Below are positions 32,701-43,260 of a DNA stretch of 64,000 nt, piece after piece. Made by a program: the position numbers and the translations under genes. The stretch comes from Siphonodentalium dalli (taxonomy: Eukaryota; Mollusca; Scaphopoda; Gadilida; Siphonodentaliidae): the NCBI GenBank assembly GCA_032622095.1, contig CP136068.1, positions 116,423,509 to 116,487,508 on the forward strand. The letters are read 5' to 3'. How positions within the stretch are numbered: position 1 is the stretch's first letter; every line of letters starts with the position of its first letter. The notes beneath the pieces are model-generated. The model was not told where the DNA came from. It did not search any database and saw only the letters and a program-made list of their open reading frames with translations.

Positions 32701-34926
32701 ACGCGTCATAAAACATTTAAATTACAGATGTATATAAATAGATGTGTGTGTTTAGTTAGGATATAACGTCGTCTCATCGGTTAGGCCATGCCACTAAGAT
32801 GGAGAGTGGGATCAAGCGAAGCGATGTGAGAAATAGACTGTGGGTGAAAATAATATTTTAAGCTACATGTATTTTTTACAACTAAGAGACACAAGGATTT
32901 GCAAATAAAAGTCCGCTCGGTCACAGTGTCCCCCAAAACGTTGGCTTCATTTGGAGCGGGGGCTTTGTAGAAATATATTATAGGGATTACATAATTGTGC
33001 AAGTCTCATAACTGAGCTGCATACAAATAACCAAATCTAAAATAAAAACAAATCTTAAAATCGAAATATAACCTCAAATTGGCACAATTTCAATAAAATT
33101 CTAAGTCGAAAAATTCTCAGTCAACAAGGACCATAACTGCTGTAAACCTAAATTCGAACTTGATCTGTATTTTCATAGGTAATCCATATACCATATTTAA
33201 TAACAAATAACTATAACTAAATATACATGTAGCACCCGGAAACCAACATAATCGTCAAATTATGCGGACAGAACCCAAGTTCGCACTTGACCTGAATATT
33301 CATATGAGTGTTCCATATACCAATTTTGAAGAAAAAAACATAACTGGATGTGTGACTGTCCAAATGGGACTAAGGATACCCCCCGTGTTTTTAAAATACT
33401 AAGATGTTTCACATGTCAGTAAACATTTAGTTAAAATAATAAAATAACAGTTCCCACTGCAGGTACACAACCCTAACCCTAATCTTAAACCTATTGACCG
33501 AAAAATGTAGAAATAAAAGCTCGGACAAAATTATGCATGTTGCGAAAATGTCGAAAAAGGGGACTAACTCCACACACAAAAAGTCGGACAGACGTCATAA
33601 TCGCAGATGCACAGGTTCCCATGGTACTAAATATCAGTGCCAAGATTAAAAAACATCGACCTAAAAATGTAGGAATAAAAGTTCGGACAAAATTATGCAT
33701 GTTGCAAAAAAAATGTCTAAGTCGACAAAGGGGGATTGTTAGATACACGAAATATTGATCTACCGGCTTCATATGCTCTGAAAAATACTGTCCATGATCA
33801 CAGCCATTTTCAATTTTTCGCACATATGTGAAACAAACGCTCTTTATTTCTACCATATCAGGAATAGACTAACACGGAACGCTATTTTCTGTTCCACGCC
33901 GTTCACGTGGCTGTTGTTTGTTTGGGAATCAAACACCGTGTTTAAAGTTGTATTTTTCATGACATCAGTGATTCTTTCTGGGACATATAATGCCCGTAGA
34001 AAGTAGTTCAAGCATTTATCGAAGTATTTCGTTACCGGGAAAAATTCAAAAGCGAATATTGTTAGGTGTAATTTGGAGCGCAAACCGCCATGTGGCTTTA
34101 AACAAATCGCTCAAATACTGGAAATTTAGACACAGTCTCACTTTAACATTTCCCATCAATGCATATGAATCCTTCAGCAGTTGTATTATATTTTCGTCTG
34201 ACAGTCGTCTGTTAATTTATATATCCTAAACACCCATCCCAATGTATATCTTAAACTGACTGGAAGACTCCATTTAGTATGGTTAAAGGGGTACTGTACA
34301 CCAAATCTGACCTATTTACAGGACCATCTCCTTTAAAACTCAACAGAATACATGCAACAATTGAATGAATTTGAGCCACGTATTAGTGCAAAATACAACT
34401 GTGTGCTCTATGAACGATGCAAACAACACAGTAATTTTAACGAAAATGAATTTATGGCTCCAGTCATAAAATCATTTTCAGTGTAATTACCATGTTGTTT
34501 GCGTTATTCACAGAGCACACCAGTGTATTGTTCACTAATCCATGGCTCAAATTAATTCATCTGTTGCACATATTCTGTTGAGTATAAAAGGAGATGGTCC
34601 CATAAATGGCCGGATTTAGTGTACAGTATCCCTTTAAGGTAACTTACCAAATTCATCCGGTTTAGCTTTGTTCCGTTCTCTGATTGAATAAAGAAACACA
34701 TTCTCGTCTGCACATCGAACTTAACTTCCGCACACGTCGTTACGTAAGCACAGGCCTTCCGACAGCGGACCAAATTTCTGACAGGAAACTCTCCAAAAAT
34801 CGCCTGCGACATTGACATAGAACGACCGTATTCTGTTGAACCAAAGTTCTTAAGCTCATGTTGAATGGCGCAATTAATATGACAAAAATTAATCAAAGAT
34901 AGCAATAGAAAAATCATGTCATGCAT
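26543..34926 (-). CDS. Secreted PAN-EGF-Thr/Ser linker-C-type lectin protein
   Basis: The minus-strand exons are 34926-34650, 32322-32211, 31323-31201, 29223-29032 and 26754-26543. Phases match at every junction (0, 1, 1, 1) and all borders are AG/GT. The protein has a signal peptide (MHDMIFLLLSLINFCHINCA), a PAN/apple-like domain with Cys pattern C...C...C...C, and an EGF-like segment (PCHGQPCGNSSICSTNQLG). A 41-residue Thr/Ser-rich, probably O-glycosylated linker follows. A C-type lectin domain then begins CPTDFSRYTLDGVARC and ends NWADFEPSGGVGDYCVYVE plus FPFMCEI-stop. It is likely an extracellular recognition protein. The usual middle of the lectin fold (YWIGL region) is not seen between the last two exons, where two tandem Helitrons sit. 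The gene may therefore be broken, or I may have missed an exon. Confidence 0.75.
27122..27838 (-). mobile_element. Helitron family 1, first unit of a head-to-tail dimer
   Basis: On the minus strand it ends ...GGGTCACCTTCTAG, with the CTAG complement starting at 27122 after an A, and begins TCTATTATATATTTTGGAAG. It is 717 bp. The next unit starts at the very next base with no host sequence between. Confidence 0.85.
27839..28556 (-). mobile_element. Helitron family 1, second unit of the dimer
   Basis: 718 bp with the same ends as the first unit, followed by host T at 28557. Only the outer borders of the pair show the A and T of the target dinucleotide. The whole dimer lies between the two lectin-domain exons. 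Confidence 0.85.
29032..29223 (-). CDS. Lectin gene exon 4 (CTLD N-terminal part)
   Basis: 192 nt, phase 1-1, between ATATCTCTTTCCAG and GGCAATA|GTGAGT. It encodes ECPTDFSRYTLDGVARCLKY, then IDGKFEGFLVQLGCLASS and MLSDINTILVDLGHG. This is the opening beta strand and first two helices of a CTLD. Confidence 0.8.
29484..29810 (-). mobile_element. tRNA-derived SINE, near full length
   Basis: Read on the minus strand from 29810: GGGGCCTCGGTGGCTCAATC, with A box TGGCTCAATCGG, B box AAGGGTTCAACTC, body GGACTTTGTAACTCG and GCTGAAAGCGACATTAA, and tail CAATCAATAA. Flanks GTCAGCGATCAC (29472-29483) and GTCCGCGATTAC (29811-29822) look like a diverged target duplication. It lies just upstream of exon 4 in the lectin gene's intron. 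Confidence 0.75.
30419..30491. repeat. 73-bp hairpin repeat (R5)
   Basis: GGAAAATGTTCAGATAATAA pairs with TTATTATCTTAACATTTTCC around a ~25-base loop with its own AACAAAC-like pairing. A second copy lies at 62395-62469, so it is a small dispersed foldback unit, not a terminator. Confidence 0.7.
30888..31133. repeat. 16-bp minisatellite, unit ACCTTCGGAGTATTGG
   Basis: About 15 degenerate units with changes such as CGTAGTATTGG and CGGAATAGGGG. It lies in the intron 68 bp downstream of the Thr/Ser-linker exon of the lectin gene. Confidence 0.85.
31201..31323 (-). CDS. Lectin gene exon 3 (Thr/Ser-rich linker)
   Basis: 123 nt, phase 1-1, between TTCTTTCCCGCAG and CCGG|GTAAGT. It encodes TTARNTSGRSASVTNSIQTT then TTVMTSTSYTPQTTLTSVDP. 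It has no cysteines and many Thr/Ser, typical of a mucin-like spacer between domains. Confidence 0.8.
31470..31955. mobile_element. TA-flanked MITE (mariner-like ends)
   Basis: TA at 31470-31471 and 31954-31955 bound inverted ends GTGAGATTTCGCAACTCACG and the complement of GAGAGGCTTCGCAAACTCAC. It is 482 bp, non-coding and intronic in the lectin gene. A TA duplication is characteristic of Tc1/mariner; no transposase supports it further. Confidence 0.65.
31990..32105 (-). repeat. LINE-derived segment shared with 25375-25465
   Basis: CGATGAATGGCAACAAGCCA and ACCCATAATTCTGCTGTGGT recur almost unchanged in both places. The minus strand reads NHSRIMGNFSGFSRKYGLLP. It abuts the TA-flanked MITE. 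Confidence 0.7.
32211..32322 (-). CDS. Lectin gene exon 2 (EGF-like)
   Basis: 112 nt, entering in phase 0 after CCATTTATTTCAG and leaving in phase 1 at CAAG|GTTTGT. It encodes DADHPCHGQPCGNSSICSTN, then QLGTLAYKCLSLEQRVQ. It shows the first four to five cysteines of an EGF module; the last one is not evident, so the module is short or degenerate. Confidence 0.65.
33752..34101. mobile_element. R2 TTAA-type MITE, left-truncated
   Basis: Matches R2 from ACCGGCTTCATATGCTCTGA to CCGCCATGTGGCT and TTAA at 34098-34101. It lies in the first intron of the lectin gene. Confidence 0.65.
34283..34639. mobile_element. Kolobok/T2-like MITE next to a splice donor
   Basis: TTAA (34283-34286) then AGGGGTACTGTACACCAAAT. 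The right end complements to AGGGATACTGTACACTAAAT before TTAA at 34636-34639. TTAAAGGRR-type ends are typical of Kolobok/T2 MITEs known from Xenopus. Its right TTAA lies 9 bp from the first base of the intron of the lectin gene (donor GTAAGT starting at 34649 on the minus strand). Confidence 0.8.
34650..34926 (-). CDS. Lectin gene exon 1 (signal peptide and PAN domain)
   Basis: The start at 34926 (MHDMIF) is chosen because it opens directly into a hydrophobic signal peptide ending NCA. An in-frame ATG at 35019 would bury it. Then come RSMSMSQAIFGEFPVRNLVR, CRKACAYVTTCAEVKFD and MCFFIQSENGT. The CxxxC...C...C spacing fits a PAN/apple fold. The donor AATTTG|GTAAGT is phase 0, as in the PAN exon at 57204. 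Confidence 0.75.
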
Positions 34927-35417
34927 TTCTAACGTCTCTATAATTTTAAACAAGGATACCAAGAGCTGACTTGGAGTACACTGAACGGATGGCTTGCTGT
35001 TTTGTAAATCAAAAATCAATTATTGGCAGCATACACCCGGAAGTGCATGGCTGTGTGGTTGTCATTGAGAAGGAATATTCTTACGGACGCAGATAGCTTG
35101 GTAAATAAATCCCGGAATGATATTTTTTTAAATGGTCCAACTTATATGCTGGTCCACTCGAGACCTAATTATACGTAGCATGCTCCACCTTGAGGAATTG
35201 TTACGGTCAATTTCCGTTGTTTGCCTCCCTTCGCTACGTGGGCATTTTGGGCAAATAAGAAATGACATTCAGAATACATGGAGTTTTGTGTAAACAAACG
35301 TTTCCCATGTAACAATCAACACAACCGATGAGGAAATATCGATCCCTAAGACAACGTCCCAAGCATTGGCAAGGACGGAAAATTCAGTATCCTGTTTCGC
35401 TCAAACCTATATCTCGT

Positions 35418-35929
35418 TTAAAGGCACGGGCGGCGTTCGTTGCAGAAATATTCATATTTGTTCAAATCGATATCAACAGAAGGAATATTAAAATATGTAA
35501 TTTTGTTCATATGCCAAACATAATCAGCGCGTAAATAGTATTTGTCGTCAAGACGTACGATGGTGTACGTCCCAAGCATTGGCAAGGATGGTGTACGTAA
35601 ACAAGAGCCTGCTCGTGTTACAGAAGCTCAATTCTATTGGTTAATCACATACAAAAGATATAAACGCTCTTTATTATTTCCATATCAGGAAAACAGTAAC
35701 AAAGAACGCTCTCTATGTTTACCATATCCGGATCTAAACAAAAGCCAAGTTCTGTAACGTTTTTTGCAAAGGAAAAACATTTGACAATAACATACTGTGT
35801 ATGCCTAATTTCTGACTTGTATAAGAACAAAGTCTGTCTATATTTTACTATTATTTCTGTTTATGGCGGTTTTTGACGGAGATGAATATTTTAACAGCAT
35901 ACCCACCGCCAACGCCCCCGTATCTTTAA
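35418..35929. mobile_element. R2b TTAA-type MITE
   Basis: TTAA (35418-35421) then AGGCACGGGCGGCGTTCGTT. The right end CCCCCGTATCT is followed by TTAA (35926-35929). The open frames inside are not genes. Confidence 0.7.
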
Positions 35930-36010
35930 AGGGAGACTGTATCTAAATCCACTCATTTATGGGGCCGTCTCCTACTATACTCAACAGAAAATACCCACTG
36001 AACGAATTAA
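35926..36010. mobile_element. Left end of a Kolobok/T2-like MITE sharing a TTAA
   Basis: TTAA then AGGGAGACTGTATCTAAATC, and CTCAACAGAAAATA, match the left part of 34283-34639. It directly abuts R2b with a single TTAA between them. Confidence 0.6.
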
Positions 36011-36946
36011 TATGAGTCAAGAGTGAGAGTTCCAACACGCACGTACACAAAGAACCACGTATAAGGGTGCGTTCATACGCTGGCAAGTTTGCACACGGTA
36101 TGTTTTTGCGGGCATTTCGTCATAGAAAACCACATGGTGCCAGAATATGAACGGAAACATGCACATAACATGCATCTTAACCAAAGCGAAGGACACGAGA
36201 AGTAAAATTTATGTAGTTCCACTTGTAACGGTGCTATTGGAATTTGCCATCAAATACCTGTATGATTTATTCTTGCGAGATAATTGCATGCTATTTATAA
36301 TAATGTACAGGCAAATTACGGTAGCAGCGCTACTGGTGGAACTACAGATATTTTACTTTGCACGTAGTTAGCTGTGGTACAGATGCATTTTATATGCTTG
36401 TTTCCGTACATATTATGGCACCATATCGTTTTCTACGACAACAATAACATGCCTGCAAAACGTACCGTGAAAACTTGCCAGTGTGTGAACGGACCCATAA
36501 CAAACTTATAGTTATAACGAAAATGAGTAAAAGGCTTATTGCTTGAAAATTAAAAAATACTTACAATCACCATCATCCATATAACATGCATCGCAACAAT
36601 CCACAAATAATCCATCAGTTATAAGTCGAATAGCAGTAAACAAAAAGAGCTCATAATGGGAAAAGCCCTTTATTATCTACCGTTTTAGGTGACAGAACCA
36701 CGAACGGTCTCTATAAGAGACGAGCATTTGAATTGCTGCTATAGTATGGCAAAAATAATTCAAAACGTATTAAAACGTCCTCTTCTCAACGTCGATATCT
36801 GGTCACCAAAAATTAATAATGGACTCATGGGTCTGATTAGTGATTTTCTGGTATAGAACACGTATGTCTACGCATGGCGCTTGTATTATGTCCAACAGGA
36901 CTGGGCATCTTTAAGTCGGGGATATGGGACATTTAGAGCATTAGAA
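36011..36946. other. No gene seen
   Basis: Contains an inverted pair around 36069-36160 and 36395-36495 (GGCAAGTTTGCACACGGTA against ACCGTGAAAACTTGCCAGT; CATGGTGCC against GGCACCAT). This suggests a ~430-bp MITE with ends near GGGTGCGTTCATACGCTGGC. I could not fix its target duplication. Confidence 0.5.
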
Positions 36947-37089
36947 GATAATGCTTGGTTGTTTAATATTAGGCCCGATATCAGCCTGAGGTAAACTCAT
37001 ATCAGCCAGAGACCGAAGGTCGAAGGCTGATATGAGGTTACCTGGGGCTGATATCAGTCCAATAATATCAAACCAAACAAGTATTATCC
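36947..37089. repeat. Palindromic repeat R4
   Basis: GATAATGCTTGGTTGTTTAA and GATATCAGCCTGAGGTAA face ATGAGGTTACCTGGGGCTG and CAAACAAGTATTATCC. The centre is GACCGAAGGTCGAAGGC. A second copy is at 45929-46086. Confidence 0.75.
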
Positions 37090-38093
37090 CATTTATCATT
37101 CAGATCGCATCTTCAGTATAATATCGACAATTTTTTTCAAATGAGTGACGTCACAAAAATACAGTGAGATATGGAGTTACGGTATATCGTAAAACCATAT
37201 TACCCGGATATCTGATGTCGTATAAAATTATATTACTCGGACTGGTGATATCGTAAAATGATATTACTCGGTGTCAGGGCAAATTGAAGAGACATTCACG
37301 TATATTGCGTGCTAGTTAGACTTTTTGCTAAATGTACGTATTCACGGATGTGTCTTCGCGGATGTCTCATTGTTGCAGTATATAACTTTAATACCGCGTT
37401 AACTGCTTTCGATATTTAGGTATGAACAATGGCTGTGCAACTCTTGAATATTTTATTGCTGGAATACAATGTATAATATAAGAGCTAGCATTGCTGATGA
37501 AGTATGTCTGTTGGAATGTAGACTAAATGCCGTATTGCGAAGTATCGGTGTGTATTTAATCCGATTAGTAGATTTTTAGTCCGCATTTAGAGGCTTTCTG
37601 GTGTGGTGAATAAGCCGTAGTTGTTGTAATAATTTGAAGGGTTAGTTGTTTTTACGGAATTGTGAGGTGGTGCATTCATGGAACCAATATGTTTTATAAT
37701 ATGATTTATATCTATGCTCAATATATGATCTTGATGGCGTTACCTTTTCTGACTATGGTTTTCTTGTATGTCGTATGCATGGTGGGGATATCATCATCAA
37801 CACCATGGTCTTATTCGTCACCATCGCGATCATCATTTAACTATTCCCCCGACTATAAACATTGTCATTGCTTTGCTTTGGGTGTCGTTATTTTTGCAGA
37901 CTCGTCATTGTTCCTTTGGGTAGGTCACGTTACAGAGCGATGGCATCGTTGTGCTTCACGTATGACCCAAGGACGCGGCCAAATCATCACCATAATCACC
38001 GCCATGAATCATCACCATCATCGATTGATTGATTGGTTGGTTTTAATGCAAAGTCATATATAACAGTGAAACGAGCAAACCGTATATACACTA
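37090..38093. other. No gene seen
   Basis: Contains a short cluster of GATATCGTAAAATNATATTACTCGG-type units at 37185-37265. The open frame at 37662-38063 has no domain and simple-sequence composition. Confidence 0.45.
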
Positions 38094-39709
38094 CTAGCCG
38101 ATGAGCCGACGTTGTCCGGGCTATTCAAAAACCAAATTTCAAGTCGATAGCTCCACCATTTCCGAAATCTCGTCTGCGCATGCGCGAAGCTGGCGTCGCC
38201 CGGGCTCGGCGACCCGATACAATTCGTATTCGGGGCAAGATACATTCACATACCAAATTTCAAGTCGATAGCTCCACCCGTTTCCGAGATCTCGTCTGCG
38301 CATGCGCTGCACAGGCGTCGCACGGGCTCGCCAATACGACAACGACCACCGCCTGGTCAAACTACACACACGTACCAAGTTTCGTCCCGATCGGTCGAGA
38401 ATCGTAGATTTGTATTAATGACAAACAGACAAACAGACAGACAGACAGACAGAGGTCTTCAAAATATATATGAGACTAGCCGATGAGCCCGACGTTGTCC
38501 GGGCTATTCAAAAACCAAATTTGAAGTCGATAGCTCCACCCGTTTCCGAGATCTGTTCTGCGCATGCGCGAAGCTGGCGTCGCACGGGCTCGGCGACCCG
38601 ATAAAATTCGTATCCGGGGCAAGATACATTCACATAGCAAATTTCAAGTCGATAGCTCCACCCGTTTCCGAGATCTCGTCTGCGCATGCGCGAAGCTGGC
38701 GTCGCACGGGCTCGGCGACCCGATAAAATTCGTATCCGGGGCAAGATACATTCACATACATACCAAATTTCAAGTCGATAGCTCCACCCGTTTTCGAGAT
38801 CTCGTCTGCGCATGCGCGAAGCTGGCGTCGCACGGGCTCGGCGACCCGATAAACTTCGTATCCGGGCCAAGATACATTCACATAGCAAATTTCAAGTCGA
38901 TAGCTCCACCCGTTTCCGAGATCTTGTCTGCGCATGTGCTGCACGGGCGTCGCACGAAGTCGCCAATACGACAACGACGACCACCTGGTCAAACTACACA
39001 CACGTACCAAGTTTCGTCCCGATCGGTCGAGAATCGTAGATTTCTATAAATGACAAACATACAGACAAACAAACATACAGACAGAGGTCTTCAAAATATA
39101 TATGAGACTAGCCGATGAGCCCGACGTTGTCCGGGCTATTCAAAAACCAAATTTGAAGTCGATAGCTATTCAAAAACCAAATTTCAAGTCGATAGCTCCA
39201 CCCGTTTCCGAGATCTGGTCTGCGCATGCACGAAGCTGGCGTCGCACGGGCTCGGCGACCCGATAAAATTCGTATCCGGGGCAAGATACATTCACATACC
39301 AAATTTCAAGTCGATAGCTCCACCCGTTTCCGAGATCTCGTCTGCGCATGCACGAAGCTGGCGTCGCACGGGCTCGGCGACCCGATAAAATTCGTATCCG
39401 GGGCAAGATACATTCACATACTAAATTTCAAGTCGATAGCTCCACCCGTTTCCGAGATCTCGTCTGCGCATGCGCGAAGCTGGCGTCGCACGGGCTCGGC
39501 GACCCGATAAAATTCGTATCCGGGGCAAGATACATTCACATACTAAATTTCAAGTCGATAGCTCCACCCGTTTCCGAGATCTCGTCTGCACATGCGCTGC
39601 ACGGGCGTCGCACGGGCTCGCCAATACGACAGCGGCGACCGCCTGGTCAGACTACACACATGTACCAAGTTTCGTCCCGATCGGTCGAGAATCGTAGATT
39701 TGTATTAAT

Positions 39710-39779
<70 letters not shown>

Positions 39780-39801
39780 GGTCTTCAAAATATATATGAG
39801 A
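38094..39801 (-). mobile_element. Helitron family 2, head-to-tail trimer
   Basis: The units are 38094-38475, 38476-39107 and 39108-39801. On the minus strand each begins TCTCATATATATTTTGAAG and ends GGGCTCATCGGCTAG; the first unit is diverged near its CTAG end. The 3' hairpin CCC, G, GAC, loop AAC, GTC, GGG has the same shape as in family 1. Junctions read ATGAGA|CTAGCCG with no host base between. Only the outer borders show A (38093) and T (39802). Internal ~122-bp subrepeats (AAGTCGATAGCTCCACCC) number about two, four and four per unit. Open frames up to 187 codons are subrepeat artefacts. A (GACA)n tract lies at 39712-39780. Confidence 0.85.
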
Positions 39802-39859
39802 TGTTCAAAAATTCGCATTTCAAGTTCATCATTGTTCATATACGTACACACATACATGA

Positions 39860-40268
39860 TCTAATATATATTTTGGGACTTAATTCTGTTTGTTTGTTGT
39901 TTGTATGTTAGCTATGGCCGGGAAAACTGCAGAGCGGATTTAGCCCAAACTTCCTATCTAAGGGTAAAATCCAGATGGAGTGTCATCGCACGGCTTCTGA
40001 GAACGTCAGAGCACTCATTATCCAATCCCCCGCCACCGCAATGGCAATTCATGGGTTAATCGCGTGATAGTTAAAGAGCGTTCGTATCCGCAGTGTCGTT
40101 GATAAAGAGCGTGTATGTGTCCAGACATGAGCGTGGTGTGTCTGTGTACAGACATGAGCGTGTTGTCTGTGTTCGTACTTAGGGGTTCCTGGGAATGGGG
40201 GAGATTTTCATCGGGTCAGTTTTTCCGCCCGAGGTGACCTTCACCTTGAAACGGGTACTCACAAATGA
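39860..40268 (+). mobile_element. Helitron-like 5' end without a matching 3' end
   Basis: TCTAATATATATTTTGGGAC after A (39859), with GTTAGCTATGGCCGGGAAAA as in the Helitron at 40269. No CTAG end is found before that element starts, so this is a truncated or read-through copy. Confidence 0.5.
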
Positions 40269-40480
40269 TCTAATATATATTTTGGAACTTATGTCTGTTT
40301 GTATGTCTGTTAGCTATGACCGGGAACACTGCTGGACGAATTTCGACGAAATTTGATACCCCCGGGTATTTTTGTCCGGTGAGTGTTTTAGATGGGTCAA
40401 ATAGTGACTCCGACCTGACCTTGACCGTCAAAATTGTCAATTCAAGGTCAAAGCCCGGACGAAGTCGGGTCACCTGCTAG
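40269..40480 (+). mobile_element. Short non-autonomous Helitron, family 1
   Basis: Begins TCTAATATATATTTTGGAAC after A (40268) and ends GGGTCACCTGCTAG before T (40481), with the CCC-G-GAC/GTCGGG hairpin. At 212 bp it is the smallest complete copy in the window. Confidence 0.85.
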
Positions 40481-41495
40481 TTATATATAAATCAGTAATT
40501 AAATTATATTACACAACGATAGTCGATAAACTTAACAAGTATGATAATTACATGTGTTCACCCATAACAAATTAAAATTTCTGATTCCACTCATATGGAA
40601 TAAGACACCTTCTTAAAGGCACACCTTAGGAATATACATAGCCTTTTCGCGAGGTTTATATGTTGAAGGAATGGGAGACCATGGACTTTCTCTCTCGTAG
40701 GGAGAGTATCATCAACATCAACAACATTATTCCCAGTTTTAATTCGATCACGATTCTGAAATATTCAATGAAAAATGTTGTATTTATTTTCGTGCAGACA
40801 TTCATGATTTCAGATAGTAAACTTAGCCTAGTTGGGTTCATAAGCTAGATAATGCAGTGCGTTTGTTGCAAATATTTCCTGTCAAACTCTCCAATGGCCA
40901 GTCTTTAAATGTGTTGTTATTATTTGTTTAAACCACATGTTTACATAATTATAACATATTGCTCATATTGTGAGGGTGAACAGGTATTGACATAGTACTA
41001 TAGCATACATCGGTATTTAAAGGATAATGATTTTTTTTCCTTCGAATTTGATAGTTTGAGAATGAGATTTTTTGAAAATTCACGAAAGGGGCGCCTTCTG
41101 AATTCATGGTCCACTTTGGTCCAACATTGCTTCAAGACTGGTGGCTCAGTCAATCGGCTGGCCACGCGTCCTCAATGTGTTTCAATAATGCAATGTGTCC
41201 TGGTATGGTCCGTTTATCCATGCATGCTGTTCCTGCGGTCTCAGGAGTGTTTCATATGTTGTTTACAGTCTCAAACGTATAGGCAAACATTTTAGCCAAC
41301 AAATAAATAAGTGACAGTATATGTACAAAATGCCACCAAAACATGATAGATAAGTTGCGAGCAAGGGTTGGCGCTGGACTTAAATTTTATCTTGCTATAA
41401 TGTTTGCCAAATGAAAGTTTTTTGTTGTTGCCAAATTCCAAAATGACTTGTCAAATTGAAATGAGGGTACCGGTATATAATTGGGGACATTGAGC
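40481..41495. other. No gene seen
   Basis: AT-rich. A perfectly self-complementary pair of open frames at 40656-40848 lacks domains. TCAATCGGCTGGCCACGCG at about 41150 recurs in diverged form after the MITE at 42090, a local duplication. Confidence 0.4.
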
Positions 41496-42086
41496 TTAAA
41501 GGGGTACTGTACGCCATTTTCATTAAATTTCCGGTGACAACAACGATCTAATATCGATAATATATAGAAACATAAGTAATTTGAGTCGAAGATGTATTCT
41601 GTAAACGCTCAGGTTAATAGGCTATCTTAAAATTTAATAATTTAAAAGTTAATAATTTGATATAAATTGAATTTATGACTGGAGCCATAAAATGGCGTCA
41701 ATTAAATTACGAATTTGCGTAATCAAATAAAGTAAATGAGGGATACTGGCTTGTTAAACCGATCGCACACACGATCGCTTAAAATATTATGATGATACGG
41801 GGAGAACACTCAAGCCACTCACTGACTAGCGACGATACAATAACTTAAATGATTATATGGGACTAGTATGCCTATAATATAACTTTTACTTGATTCATTT
41901 GGTTGAAAACTGTACAAAAATTACTCGACAACGACAATTTGTATTTTTGCATTCCGGTAAATTTGTCATCCGTAACACTACTTCGTACTCAACAGACTTT
42001 CAAATAATGAAAAAAGTGTTACCTTATTCTCAGACTCGGAGACTATAGAAACAAACAACAACATTTGGCGTACAGTACCCCTTTAA
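41496..42086. mobile_element. Kolobok/T2-like MITE, complete
   Basis: TTAA (41496-41499) then AGGGGTACTGTACGCCA, and TGGCGTACAGTACCCCT then TTAA (42083-42086). The ends are perfectly inverted for 17 bp; the element is 583 bp and non-coding. Confidence 0.85.
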
Positions 42087-42674
42087 CTCAATCGGCTAGT
42101 CACGCCTCCTCACAGTGTTTCAGATTATATGTTATATGTTGTGTTTCCTGGTGTTTGCAGAAAAGAGTTGGTCCTCGACCATCCATTCCACAAGTTACAT
42201 ACTCGGCAATCGTGTCTACCAGAAGGTGTGTGGATGCCAGCACTCAGAGTCAAACCAAACTCGTCAGTAAATCACTACATCTTATTATTCCTGTTCCAGA
42301 AGCTGTAGCGCCGTCACTGGATAAAACTTCATCCATTGAGACATTTTCCCCGAAATAATCTATCCAGAGTTGATCATGTTGTTCCAAAAGAAAATCGCTT
42401 GTTGCTTCGAAACAGATCGCCAAAGTCACACAAACCTTTTGATTCTCAGAAAGAGAGGTACATCTTTGAATTTTCAAAATTTGACCACATGATTGAACAG
42501 AAACGGTGAACTCTCAAAGACAATTACAAACATTATTTGTAGATCGAGGCTGTCGGTTGGGTGATGGATGACATTCTTTCACACCCACCGGACCATCAGC
42601 TTGACGCATTGAAAAAGGTTCATGCTCGATTAATCATCAAATATTATAAATACCTTATCAATACAAAATATGAT
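42087..42674. other. Possible degenerate coding sequence
   Basis: After CTGGTGTTTGCAG a plus frame reads KRVGPRPSIPQVTYSAIVST and RRCVDASTQSQTKLVSKSL to a stop at 42356. Broken frames follow (FSKFDHMIEQK). The composition is protein-like but I recognise no family. It may be a dead transposon gene. Confidence 0.25.
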
Positions 42675-42905
42675 TTAACCCTTTACACAACAAACCGGCC
42701 AAAACCGGCCAAATAAAGCTTCAACAGCCTAAATTATCTTGGGTCTGTCTCAATAAAACCATACAAATATGGATATCATTGGAACCGGCTCCTTGACCAC
42801 ATTGTGATAGTTACAGTTATACCCTGTGCCAATGCATTCTCTTATATATGCGAGTCGACCATAGGTCGCCTCGCATATATAAGAGAATTTATTGGCCTAA
42901 AAAAA
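42675..42905. mobile_element. Type P MITE, left half only
   Basis: TTAA (42675-42678), CCCTTTACACAACAAACCGG, ATACAAATATGGATATCATT, CCCTGT and one hairpin (42828-42897), then unrelated sequence. In orientation this is the end that carries the long subterminal stretch. Confidence 0.75.
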
Positions 42906-43260
42906 TCTGATTTAAAAAGCTACTTTACATATTTCGATGTGGATCCTTGGTAATTTCGTGTTATTTATTTGCTATTTATTATCTATTATTGTACTACTTT
43001 TATACTTTTTATAGTATTATTCCATAATGGTCAGTTCTTGAATTTATATTCCTGACTCCAAGTGGAAACATTCCTCTTGTGTGCCTTTATGTGTACATAG
43101 CTCATTGCATTGTTTAATCTAACCCACTGTCTGATTTATCTGCACAGTTGCTTCGCTACGATCATTTTTGATACCTGATTCTGTTCTTGGTCGTGATATG
43201 GCCTATAGCGGCTAAAACGATCAATCAATAAATCCTGGTGTTTGCACTGTTGTGTTCCGT

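Noticed and set aside
37662-38063. 133-codon plus frame with hydrophobic start
   Set aside because: It ends in a His/Ile simple repeat and has no domain or promoter support. A chance frame is more likely.
38094-39801. Regularly spaced ~122-bp units, checked as a possible CRISPR-like array
   Set aside because: The whole unit repeats, with no unique spacers, and the array has Helitron ends. CRISPR is not expected in animal DNA.
38139-39911. Open frames with repeated REAGVARARRPDK / RRARATPASRMRR phrases
   Set aside because: Both strands of the ~122-bp Helitron subrepeat stay open by chance. The translation has no domain and follows the repeat unit exactly.
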